A DNA stretch of 5,504 nucleotides from Spirochaetia bacterium (GTDB lineage: Bacteria; Spirochaetota; Spirochaetia; Treponematales; Rectinemataceae), in assembly GCA_021286925.1 (NCBI GenBank), contig JAJTBL010000132.1, forward strand, positions 1 to 5,504, read 5' to 3'. The notes under the pieces were generated by a model that made no database searches, had not been told where the DNA came from, and saw nothing but the letters and a program-made list of their open reading frames with translations. Shown piece by piece: positions 1 to 5,504 of this stretch. The position numbers and the translations under genes are program-made. Each line of letters opens with the position of its first letter. The stretch's first letter is position 1.

Positions 1-1
1 C

Positions 2-505
2 AATTCAGACGCGTTCGCGCAGATAAAATCGGCAAAAAGCGGATTTGACGGAAAATCTATCGCAGCAACCATCGGCAAAGAGTCACCGAACAGCATAGAA
101 CATGGCATCATTTCAGGAGCCTTAAAAATCGCTCCGTCAGCGTGGATTTTGGAAAGCACAAGGCTGTCTGGCCTTGCCCTTTCATCGCAGTCAACTGTTG
201 CGGCTCCATCAGGGCAATCAGCCCAACAGGATAAAGCCGGCGGTGCCGGCAGTTCTGCCAATAGCAGTACATCCGATTCTTCAGTTGGATTTTCACGGCT
301 TCAGGTGGGCTGGTTTTCCGTCCGCGAAAACGCGGTATCCTTTCAGGCAACACTGGTGAAAAAAGGTTTTAAGGCGGTTGTCGAGGAACAGAAGAACAAG
401 GACGGCGAGTCCCGGTGGGCAGTCATCGTCGATGCGGAAGGCGACTGGTCGCAGATGCAGGCTCGGCTGAAGGATGCTGGATTCGAGTCGTATATTGTGC
501 AATAA
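2..505 (+). CDS. C-terminal part of a SPOR-domain protein (5' end outside window)
   Basis: The frame is open from base 2 to the TAA at 503-505, so the gene starts left of the window; an internal TTG at 149 is not needed as a start. The last ~70 residues (about 290-502) look like a SPOR domain: a first strand LQVGWFS, then helix ENAVSFQATLVKKGF, strand KAVVEEQ, strand SRWAVIVDAEGD, helix WSQMQARLKDAGF and final strand ESYIVQ. SPOR domains bind denuded septal peptidoglycan glycan strands, so the protein is probably exported and acts in the periplasm. Before the domain lies a Ser/Gly/Ala/Gln-rich low-complexity stretch (about 180-288) typical of a flexible linker. The upstream ~55 residues were not recognised, so whether the missing part is an RlpA-like transglycosylase, an amidase or only an anchor cannot be said. 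It converges with another SPOR-domain gene. The SPOR assignment rests on pattern reading and lacks a profile search. Confidence 0.72.
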   Translation, partial: NSDAFAQIKSAKSGFDGKSIAATIGKESPNSIEHGIISGALKIAPSAWILESTRLSGLALSSQSTVAAPSGQSAQQDKAGGAGSSANSSTSDSSVGFSRLQVGWFSVRENAVSFQATLVKKGFKAVVEEQKNKDGESRWAVIVDAEGDWSQMQARLKDAGFESYIVQ

Positions 506-520
506 ACAGCTTTTTATTGC
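499..520. terminator. Inverted repeat spanning both convergent stop codons (possible weak bidirectional terminator)
   Basis: GCAATAAA at 499-506 is exactly complementary to TTTATTGC at 513-520, giving an 8-bp stem with a 6-base loop (cagctt). It contains the stop codons of both converging genes. The stem is AT-rich and no clear T-tract follows on either strand, so it is a weak candidate for intrinsic termination. It may simply reflect that both genes end in CAA TAA A. It is recorded because nothing else between the two genes could serve as a terminator. Confidence 0.3.
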
Positions 521-1227
521 GTTACAAAGGCTTCGGCGCTCGCTCCCGGAACCGATTTTACGGTCTGAATCCATTTTTTCGCTTCATCCCGTGACGGATA
601 GGGGCCAACCTTTACCTGATAGTAGCTTTTTCCATTGATATCTTTGACAGTAATCACAGCTACCATGCCGCGCTCCTGGAATGCTTCTTTGAGTTTATCC
701 GCGGTTGCCTTGCTGCTGAAACTGCCTGCCTGAATCCAATAGTCGCTTGAGGCGGGTTTGGCTGCGGTCGTCGTTGTTGTCGCGGTCGTTTTAGCTGTTG
801 TTGCTGAGGGGGGCGATGCCTGCGGCTGTTTTGCAACGGTCGTCGTGGTAGTCGCTATGGATTTGGGCGCGGGGGGAGCTACGACAATTGTGGTTGTCAC
901 GGGTGCAGGCTGGGCTGAAGTTGTATTCGGCGCTGATGACGGAACTGGTGCCTGAATGGTGGTCGCGGTCGAGTCGCCATTGCCGTAGACTATGATGATA
1001 TCGCCGCTTTTCGTTGTGGTTGTCGTTTCCATGGTGGAAACAGGGAGATTCGCAACATAATCCTGCGGCGCTTTTGATTTGGGCTCGCTCTTGCCAGTTA
1101 AAGAAAAAGGTGCTGCGGAATTCGACGGCGACGGAAGAAAAAGCAGAAAAGCCGCCCCTGCCACAACAAGCAGGAAAAAGCTGATTCCCACGGAGAGCCA
1201 GACAATCTTTTTTGTTTTATCGGACAT
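514..1227 (-). CDS. Membrane-anchored SPOR-domain protein with Thr/Pro-rich periplasmic spacer
   Basis: The 237-residue protein has three parts. A short basic cytoplasmic head (MSDKTKK) precedes one hydrophobic helix at residues ~9-31. A low-complexity Thr/Ala/Pro/Ser-rich segment (~32-160) carries runs of five Thr at 68-72, 126-130 and 150-154. A C-terminal SPOR domain spans ~163-237 (YWIQAGSFSS, KADKLKE-like helix, SYYQVKVGPYPSRDEAKKW). This is the classic layout of a type II bitopic FtsN/DedD-like SPOR protein, which uses the domain to find septal peptidoglycan; a division or envelope role is inferred. The ATG at 1225-1227 was chosen because AGGGAG (1233-1238) sits 5 bases upstream. The frame also extends 29 codons further to a TTG at 1312-1314 overlapping the coaE stop, but that start has no good ribosome binding site. 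It is probably the last gene of the minus-strand operon. The SPOR call is fairly sure; the exact role is not. Confidence 0.85.
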   Translation of the reverse strand: MSDKTKKIVWLSVGISFFLLVVAGAAFLLFLPSPSNSAAPFSLTGKSEPKSKAPQDYVANLPVSTMETTTTTKSGDIIIVYGNGDSTATTIQAPVPSSAPNTTSAQPAPVTTTIVVAPPAPKSIATTTTTVAKQPQASPPSATTAKTTATTTTTAAKPASSDYWIQAGSFSSKATADKLKEAFQERGMVAVITVKDINGKSYYQVKVGPYPSRDEAKKWIQTVKSVPGASAEAFVTQ

Positions 1228-1232
1228 ACCAT

Positions 1233-1238
1233 CTCCCT
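1233..1238 (-). promoter_or_regulatory. Ribosome binding site deciding the SPOR-protein start
   Basis: On the minus strand AGGGAG lies 5 bases before the ATG at 1225-1227. It supports this start over the upstream in-frame ATG at 1243-1245 and the TTG at 1312-1314, neither of which has a comparable site. Confidence 0.6.
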
Positions 1239-1310
1239 CATGCATACTATCGGCTGATTTGCTGAATCGGTTGAGCGGATATGAAGAGATTTGACGATGG
1301 AAGCGCGTTT

Positions 1311-1898
1311 TCAAGTGTCCCGCGGCAGCAAACCGGGAATTCGTGCAAGCGATGCTTCAAGATCTTTAATAAAGCCTTCATTGGATATGAAAAAGACTGG
1401 CGGATGGACGGCGGGCCTGAGTTTCCAGAGATACTCCTGATTTGAGATACGGGCGAGCGCCGTTTCCGTGTTTACACCGTCACGAATCCTGGCACGCTCG
1501 AGCCGAATCTCAAGCGGCGCGGTCACTTCAATGATAAATGAGCATTTCGCAGCCTGCGGAAATTTATACAAGAGCGCCGCATTGATGCAGACACGCTCGC
1601 TTTTCTCAAGTTCCTCGTCCAGAAGCGACAGCATGACCGGATGCACAATGGATTCGTGCTTTTCCAGCAGGCTTTTTGATGCAAAAACCAGGGCTCCCAG
1701 CGCTTTTCGGTCAATGCCGCCATGGGCATCGAGTATGCCTGCGCCGAATGTTTCGGCAAGTTCGTTTTTTGAAAGCTCGAGGGCTCGGTGGCCAAGGGCA
1801 TCGACATCGATGCAGTAATAGCCATGAGACGCCAGAATGCTTGCAACCTGATTTTTGCCGCTGCAGTAGCCGCCGGTAAGTCCTACAATCGTTTTCAT
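1311..1898 (-). CDS. coaE: Dephospho-CoA kinase (atypical, spirochaete-like)
   Basis: CoaE phosphorylates the 3'-hydroxyl of the ribose of dephospho-CoA with ATP, the final cytoplasmic step of coenzyme A synthesis. At 195 residues it has the usual family length. Visible landmarks are the N-terminal strand and P-loop GLTGGYCSGKN (6-16), the DVDALGH segment (31-37; family usually D-A-D), IVHPVM (84-89) with the conserved His-Pro, the basic lid IRLERARIRDG (131-141), the RxxxQ motif at 150-154 and FFISNEG (169-175), matching the family's I-x-N-x-G. Oddities: Asn16 replaces the usual Ser/Thr that helps coordinate Mg2+, and CINAALLYKF (104-113) stands where most homologues have DxPLLFE. I recall similar variants in treponemes, so this is probably a lineage trait and not decay. 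The ATG at 1896-1898 has no strong Shine-Dalgarno site and follows the polA stop by 10 bases, suggesting translational coupling to polA. Confidence 0.9.
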   Translation of the reverse strand: MKTIVGLTGGYCSGKNQVASILASHGYYCIDVDALGHRALELSKNELAETFGAGILDAHGGIDRKALGALVFASKSLLEKHESIVHPVMLSLLDEELEKSERVCINAALLYKFPQAAKCSFIIEVTAPLEIRLERARIRDGVNTETALARISNQEYLWKLRPAVHPPVFFISNEGFIKDLEASLARIPGLLPRDT

Positions 1899-1908
1899 GT
1901 GCTGACCA

Positions 1909-4815
1909 TCAATGCATGTCGCCCCAGGAAAAAGCGGTTTCCACGCTCACCCGCAGGGGCACCCTGAGCGTTACCGCATGCTCCATGACGTCCTTGACCA
2001 GCTTTTCAGCTTCGCTCACGATGCCTTCCGGGCATTCGAAAACCAGCTCGTCATGAACCTGCAAGAGCATCCGGACGTCGGGGAGGTGTTTGTCCAGCTC
2101 ACGCTGAATCTGAATCATCGCGATTTTGACGATGTCCGCCGCCGTGCCCTGAATAGGGGTGTTGACCGCGACGCGCTGAGCGGCCATTTGCTCGGTCTTG
2201 TTGCGCGAGTTGATGGCGGGTATTTTTCGTCTTCTGCCGAAGAGCGTGGAAGCGTAGCCGGTCTTTTCAGTCTCCGTAATGACATCCCGGATAAAAGCCG
2301 CTACGCCGGAATAGGTGGAAAAATAGCTATTGATAAAAGCCTGTGCCCGGGCGTTCGGGATTCCGAGGTCGCGCGCGAGCCTGAACGCACTCATGCCATA
2401 GATGACGCCGAAATTGATGGTTTTCGCGATCCGCCGATGTTCCGGGGTCACTTCTTCTTCCGGGATACCGAATATGAACGCAGCTGTCCTGCGATGGATA
2501 TCCACGCCATCCCGGAAAGCCTGCATCAGATTGCTGTCGCCAGAGAGATGCGCCATCACCACCAGTTCGATCTGGGAATAGTCGGCGGAAATCAGCAGGT
2601 TGCCGGGGCTTGCGGTAAAGGCCGAGCGGATTTTTCTGCCTTCTTCTTCGCGGATCGGAATGTTCTGGAGGTTCGGGTCACGGCTCGAAAGCCTTCCTGT
2701 CGCCGCACCGGTCTGGACATAGCTGGTATGGATCCTGCCGTGCTTTTCCGCAAGGTCAGCGAGGGTGTCCACATAGGTGCTTTTCAGTTTTGACAGCATG
2801 CGGTTGCGAAGGATGAGTCGCGGCACCGGATCGAGAGGAGCCAGTTCCTCGAGGACGGAGGTATCCGTGGAATAGCCAGTTTTGGTTTTTTTCTGAACCG
2901 GGAGTTTTCGCTCGACAAAGAGAACATCCTGCAATTGCTTGGTGGATGCTAGGTTGAATTCATGGCCAACCAGCTGCCAGACTTCCTGCTCGATGCGCGC
3001 CAGTTCGGTTTCCAGCTCGGCGCCGAATTGCCGCAATGCTTTCGCGTCAACCGAGATGCCGCGCTCTTCCATGTCCGTGAGGATTTTGATAAGTGGCATT
3101 TCTATATCGTAAAAGACTTTGGAAAGATCTGAACGTTTGAGTTCGCCATCGAGATACTGGTGGAGGCGCAGGGTGAAGTCGGCATCTTCAGCTGCGTACC
3201 GGACAGCCTCCTGAATCGGAACCGACGAAAAGGTTTTGCCCTTCGGAACGACGTCCTCATATTGCAGGCCTGATGTTCCGAGGATTCGCTCCGAAAGGCT
3301 TCCGAGCGAGAATGCGTTGGATTCGGCGTCGAGAACCCAGGCGGCGATCATGGTGTCGAAAATGGGGTTTTCGATCCTTATTCCAAAACGGCGCATGACG
3401 TGGAGGTCGAATTTCGCGTTGTGCGCGACAAGGGTAGCCCGGGAGCTGAAAAGCCGCTCAAGCTGGCGAAGCGCTGATTCCCGGGCAATGACGGGGGAGT
3501 CGGGGCTTACAATCGGTATATAGAATGAATGCTTCGGCTCGTGGCAGAGAGAAAATCCTACGGGGCCGGCTTCCATGATATCAAGGCTGTCGGTTTCGGT
3601 ATCAAAGGCGAAACATCCTTTGCTGATGCAATCGTCGACGAGCCGGGAAAGTCCGGCTTCATCGGTTATGGCGGCATAAACGCCGGGGCCGGAGAGCCCG
3701 CTTTCCTTAGGGGTATCGGCGTCAGAGCCAGCCGCGGGCTGGCTGATAAAGCCTCCTAAGGCTTCTGCACCGGCTCTTGCAGTATCAGCTGCGGGTGCCC
3801 CTGCTGAAGCCTCGGGCGGCTTGGCTTCGTCAAAAAGAAAGCTGCCGGAATGGGCAGAAGCTCGCGCCTGCGAAGGCTCCCGGGGAGCAGACGCCGTGTT
3901 AGCAGGCTCCTTAGGAGCGGGCTCCTTAGGAGCGGGCTCCAAGGAGAGAGCGGGCTCCGAGGCCGCAAAGCTTTTCATGCCCTGCGCCAGGAAAAGCGGG
4001 GAGGCCTGGGCGCGGTTCAAAGCGCTGAGATGAAGGGCATCGAGGCTCTCAAGTCCCAGATCGAGTGAAGTCTCAAGCGTGATGAGTTTCCGGGACAGAT
4101 AGGCGCTTTCTCTGCCCTCAATCAGCTTCTTTTTCAGCGATTCCGGCGTGACGCTTTCCAGATTTGCATAGATGGAATCTAGCGAGCCGAATTGTGTGAT
4201 AAGTTTGACGGCTGTCTTGTCGCCGATTCCCTTGACACCTGGCACATTGTCCGAAGCGTCACCGGTCAGCGAGAGGTAATCCAAAATCTGTACGGGGCTG
4301 ACACCCCATTCCTCGATGACATCATCATGGCCGAGCAGTTTGAAACTGAAGTTTTCAGCCGGGCGCAGAGCTTTGACACTGCCGCCGACAAGCTGAAGCA
4401 GGTCTTTGTCGCCTGAAATGATAAAGCAGGTGCGATCATCCTCCCTGCATCGGGCAGCGAGCGTCGCAATGACATCATCGGCTTCATAACCTTCTTTGCG
4501 CAGCATCGGCACGCCGAGCGCCTGTAGGATTTCTTCGACCAATGGAACCTGGGTAATAAGGTCTTCGGGCGTCTTCTGCCTGGTGGCTTTGTACGCTTCA
4601 TACATTTGGTGCCGTATGGTTTTGCCTTTGGAATCGAAAACCGCGGCAAAGGCTTCAGGTTTTCTCTGGTCGAAGAGGGCAAAGAGAAACTTGAAAAAAC
4701 CATAGACTGCGGAGACATTTTCTCCGGAGGAATTCCTGAGCGGCCGATTTATAAAGGCGAAATACGAGCGGTAAATGATCGCGTACACATCGAGGAGATA
4801 AAGGGCTGGTTTCAC
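1909..4815 (-). CDS. polA: DNA polymerase I (5'-3' exonuclease, 3'-5' exonuclease and polymerase)
   Basis: This is a full-length, 968-residue family A polymerase for Okazaki-fragment processing and repair synthesis. Residues 1-~270 are the 5'-3' flap exonuclease, with metal-ligand motifs LLD (7-9), EADD (111-114), GDKD (135-138) and GDASDN (185-190), then the helix-3-turn-helix VPGVKGIGDKTA. A low-complexity linker spans ~285-378. The proofreading domain (~380-560) keeps all DEDD residues: FDTETD (404-409), NAKFD (466-470) and YAAEDAD (540-546). The polymerase domain (~570-968) has TGRLSS (706-711), motif A DYSQIE (745-750), O-helix K798/F802/Y806 in RRIAKTINFGVIYG, and motif C HDE (921-923). 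These sit exactly 40 residues beyond their E. coli counterparts (D705, K758, F762, Y766, D882). Phe802 is the position linked to discrimination against dideoxynucleotides. The start is GTG, overlapping the J-domain gene's TGA (GTGA, 4812-4815), with AGGGAG 7 bases upstream. No active-site loss is visible. Confidence 0.98.
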   Translation of the reverse strand: MKPALYLLDVYAIIYRSYFAFINRPLRNSSGENVSAVYGFFKFLFALFDQRKPEAFAAVFDSKGKTIRHQMYEAYKATRQKTPEDLITQVPLVEEILQALGVPMLRKEGYEADDVIATLAARCREDDRTCFIISGDKDLLQLVGGSVKALRPAENFSFKLLGHDDVIEEWGVSPVQILDYLSLTGDASDNVPGVKGIGDKTAVKLITQFGSLDSIYANLESVTPESLKKKLIEGRESAYLSRKLITLETSLDLGLESLDALHLSALNRAQASPLFLAQGMKSFAASEPALSLEPAPKEPAPKEPANTASAPREPSQARASAHSGSFLFDEAKPPEASAGAPAADTARAGAEALGGFISQPAAGSDADTPKESGLSGPGVYAAITDEAGLSRLVDDCISKGCFAFDTETDSLDIMEAGPVGFSLCHEPKHSFYIPIVSPDSPVIARESALRQLERLFSSRATLVAHNAKFDLHVMRRFGIRIENPIFDTMIAAWVLDAESNAFSLGSLSERILGTSGLQYEDVVPKGKTFSSVPIQEAVRYAAEDADFTLRLHQYLDGELKRSDLSKVFYDIEMPLIKILTDMEERGISVDAKALRQFGAELETELARIEQEVWQLVGHEFNLASTKQLQDVLFVERKLPVQKKTKTGYSTDTSVLEELAPLDPVPRLILRNRMLSKLKSTYVDTLADLAEKHGRIHTSYVQTGAATGRLSSRDPNLQNIPIREEEGRKIRSAFTASPGNLLISADYSQIELVVMAHLSGDSNLMQAFRDGVDIHRRTAAFIFGIPEEEVTPEHRRIAKTINFGVIYGMSAFRLARDLGIPNARAQAFINSYFSTYSGVAAFIRDVITETEKTGYASTLFGRRRKIPAINSRNKTEQMAAQRVAVNTPIQGTAADIVKIAMIQIQRELDKHLPDVRMLLQVHDELVFECPEGIVSEAEKLVKDVMEHAVTLRVPLRVSVETAFSWGDMH
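3905..3958. repeat. 15-bp tandem repeat inside the polA linker
   Basis: On the plus strand a 15-bp unit beginning GGCTCCTTAGGAGCG occurs at 3905-3919 and 3920-3934. Degenerate copies follow (GGCTCCAAGGAG at 3935-3946 and a further GGGCTCC at 3952-3958). Read on the minus strand it encodes repeats of Glu-Pro-Ala-Pro-Lys at about residues 293-305 of PolA. The period is a multiple of three, so copy-number change would keep the frame. Each unit also contains a near-palindrome, CTCCTTAGGAG. Confidence 0.85.
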
Positions 4816-5369
4816 CGAAACGCTCCCTGTTTGCCATTTCTGGCTTCTTCATAGGCCTCGATTATCTGGTACGCCGCGTTAATGCGGGTGCTTGTCTCTG
4901 TCGCTTTTTTAAGAGCTTCGGGAGACGAGGAGTTTCTGTCGGGATGATATTTGAAAAGCAGTTTTTTATAGGCAGATTTCACTTCGGGAAAGGGTGCGTA
5001 GGCAGGGAGCCCGAGATAGGCATAGGCTTCCCTGATGGCTTTTGAAGTGTCTTCCTGGGATACGCCGGAACCTGAATTCGGCCCGGATCTGTAAAAGCGG
5101 TTCTGCTCCTGCCGTGCCGACCATTCGCGCCGTTCTGCCTCAGCCCGCATGGCTTCTTCTCGCCGCTTTGCTTCCGCTTCACGCCGCTCCGTCTCTGTCT
5201 TGGATGTGTCGAGAAAATCGTCCAGCTCGGCCATGGCTGCGTCAAGATCAGGGTCTCCGGAGGAAGTTCTCCGAGAAGAAGAAAACCCGGATGGTGAAAA
5301 CGAAGCGTCTGATCCCGCATTGATCCAGGATTTTACCAGTCTTTCGAGACGGTCAAAGAGTTGATCCAC
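4812..5369 (-). CDS. Small J-domain (DnaJ-like) protein with C-terminal J domain
   Basis: J domains recruit and stimulate Hsp70 (DnaK) ATPase activity through a conserved His-Pro-Asp. Here the 185-residue protein carries the J domain at its C-terminus (~112-177): helix I IREAYAYLGL, helix II FPEVKSAYKKLLFKY, the HPD at 142-144 followed by RN, then helix III with TRINAAYQIIEAYEEA. Upstream lie a Ser-rich stretch (~19-40) and a strongly charged Glu/Arg/Ala-rich segment (~44-92) likely to form a long helix or coiled coil. It lacks the Gly/Phe region, zinc fingers and C-terminal substrate domains of true DnaJ, so it is a specialised type III-like co-chaperone whose client is unknown. No signal peptide or membrane segment is seen. 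The GTG start at 5367-5369 has AAGGAG 7 bases upstream. Its TGA overlaps the polA GTG by 4 bases, which implies translational coupling and a probable first place in the operon. Confidence 0.9.
   Translation of the reverse strand: MDQLFDRLERLVKSWINAGSDASFSPSGFSSSRRTSSGDPDLDAAMAELDDFLDTSKTETERREAEAKRREEAMRAEAERREWSARQEQNRFYRSGPNSGSGVSQEDTSKAIREAYAYLGLPAYAPFPEVKSAYKKLLFKYHPDRNSSSPEALKKATETSTRINAAYQIIEAYEEARNGKQGAFR
4823..4828 (-). promoter_or_regulatory. Ribosome binding site for polA
   Basis: AGGGAG on the minus strand lies 7 bases before the GTG at 4813-4815, inside the end of the J-domain gene. It supports the GTG as the real polA start, which places the first exonuclease motif (LLD) at residues 7-9 as expected. 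Confidence 0.6.
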
Positions 5370-5376
5370 AAAAAGG

Positions 5377-5382
5377 CTCCTT
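5377..5382 (-). promoter_or_regulatory. Ribosome binding site for the J-domain gene
   Basis: AAGGAG on the minus strand lies 7 bases before the GTG at 5367-5369. This near-consensus Shine-Dalgarno site decides the start. Confidence 0.7.
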
Positions 5383-5401
5383 GCTGTTTCTTGCTTCTTT
5401 T

Positions 5402-5430
5402 ACTCTACTTCAGGGGCGGGGTATTTTCAA
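5402..5430 (-). promoter_or_regulatory. Probable sigma-70-type promoter of the minus-strand operon
   Basis: Read on the minus strand, a -35 element TTGAAA (5425-5430, five of six consensus bases) is separated by exactly 17 bases from a -10 element TAGAGT (5402-5407, four of six). Transcription would begin near 5395, about 25 bases before the J-domain GTG, leaving a short leader with the AAGGAG site. Position and spacing fit well, but the -10 is imperfect and no experiment supports it. Confidence 0.45.
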
Positions 5431-5463
5431 TGCCCGCTATAAAAGATACTATGGAACACAAAC

Positions 5464-5504
5464 ATGGAACATGTATTAAAAGGCTTTGTCGCACTTGCTG
5501 GCGG
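5464..5504 (+). CDS. Possible start of a divergent gene (cut by window end)
   Basis: An ATG at 5464 opens a frame to the window end reading MEHVLKGFVALAG, which looks like a plausible first beta-strand and glycine turn of a cytoplasmic enzyme. Only 13 codons are visible, so no family can be named. The ribosome binding site is weak (a GGA about 8 bases upstream). Another ATG at 5451 opens a different frame with Cys/Arg-rich, less protein-like content. If real, the gene would be transcribed away from the J-domain operon from a 94-base shared intergenic region. Confidence 0.3.
   Translation, partial: MEHVLKGFVALAG

Noticed and set aside
149..505. Treating the plus-strand SPOR gene as starting at the TTG at 149
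   Set aside because: The frame is open to the window edge with protein-like content, and no ribosome binding site precedes the TTG, so the gene is better read as cut by the window.
758..955. Plus-strand valine/alanine-rich open frame
   Set aside because: It is the reverse complement of the Thr/Ala-rich spacer of the SPOR protein; its composition is explained by that gene.
1228..1310. Separate promoter for the SPOR gene in the gap after coaE
   Set aside because: No credible -35/-10 pair with proper spacing was seen on the minus strand; read-through from coaE is simpler.
1912..2793. Plus-strand open frame of 293 codons antisense to polA
   Set aside because: It lies wholly opposite the conserved polymerase domain of polA, shows no recognisable motifs and has no ribosome binding site; it is a by-product of polA codon usage.
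3905..3958. CRISPR-like or mobile-element repeat
   Set aside because: The unit is 15 bp, tandem without spacers and in frame within polA; it encodes a simple linker repeat.
5402..5504. Minus-strand frame open from the right edge (about 33 codons) as the end of an upstream gene
   Set aside because: It overlaps the predicted promoter, ends at a TAG around 5402-5407, and its content is not distinctive. The other two minus frames are similarly short, so no gene could be supported.

Overview
The window reads as ordinary bacterial chromosome of moderate GC content (a little above 50% by eye). Its motifs point to a spirochaete (Spirochaetales; Treponema/Spirochaeta/Rectinema-like). The lineage is inferred from recalled family features: PolA starts with a YRSYFAFINRPLRN-type exonuclease segment and has a long inter-domain linker, and CoaE has Asn in place of Ser/Thr after the P-loop Lys plus an INAALL segment where most bacteria have DxPLLFE. 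I could not run a search, so genus and species are open.

Layout from left to right. The 3' end of a plus-strand gene for a SPOR-domain (peptidoglycan-binding) protein fills 2-505. Only 8 bases separate it from the stop of a convergent minus-strand gene, 514-1227, which also encodes a SPOR-domain protein, here with a single membrane anchor and a Thr/Pro/Ala-rich spacer. Continuing on the minus strand are coaE (1311-1898, last step of coenzyme A synthesis), polA (1909-4815, full-length DNA polymerase I with all three enzymatic domains intact) and a small J-domain co-chaperone-like protein (4812-5369). The right end holds a short intergenic region with a plausible sigma-70 promoter for the minus-strand genes and the possible first codons of a divergent plus-strand gene.

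The four minus-strand genes form a probable operon, J-domain protein -> polA -> coaE -> SPOR protein. The first two overlap by 4 bases (GTGA), polA and coaE are 10 bases apart, and coaE and the SPOR gene are 83 bases apart. The products act in different processes (chaperone function, DNA replication and repair, cofactor synthesis, cell-envelope/septal peptidoglycan binding), so this looks like a housekeeping operon and not one pathway. No RNA genes, mobile elements, CRISPR arrays or defence modules were seen, and no stretch over 300 bases lacks a gene. I found no convincing new biological system. The most notable points are the tail-to-tail SPOR gene pair whose stop codons form a perfect inverted repeat, the atypical CoaE motifs, the J-domain protein coupled to polA, and a 15-bp repeat in the polA linker.
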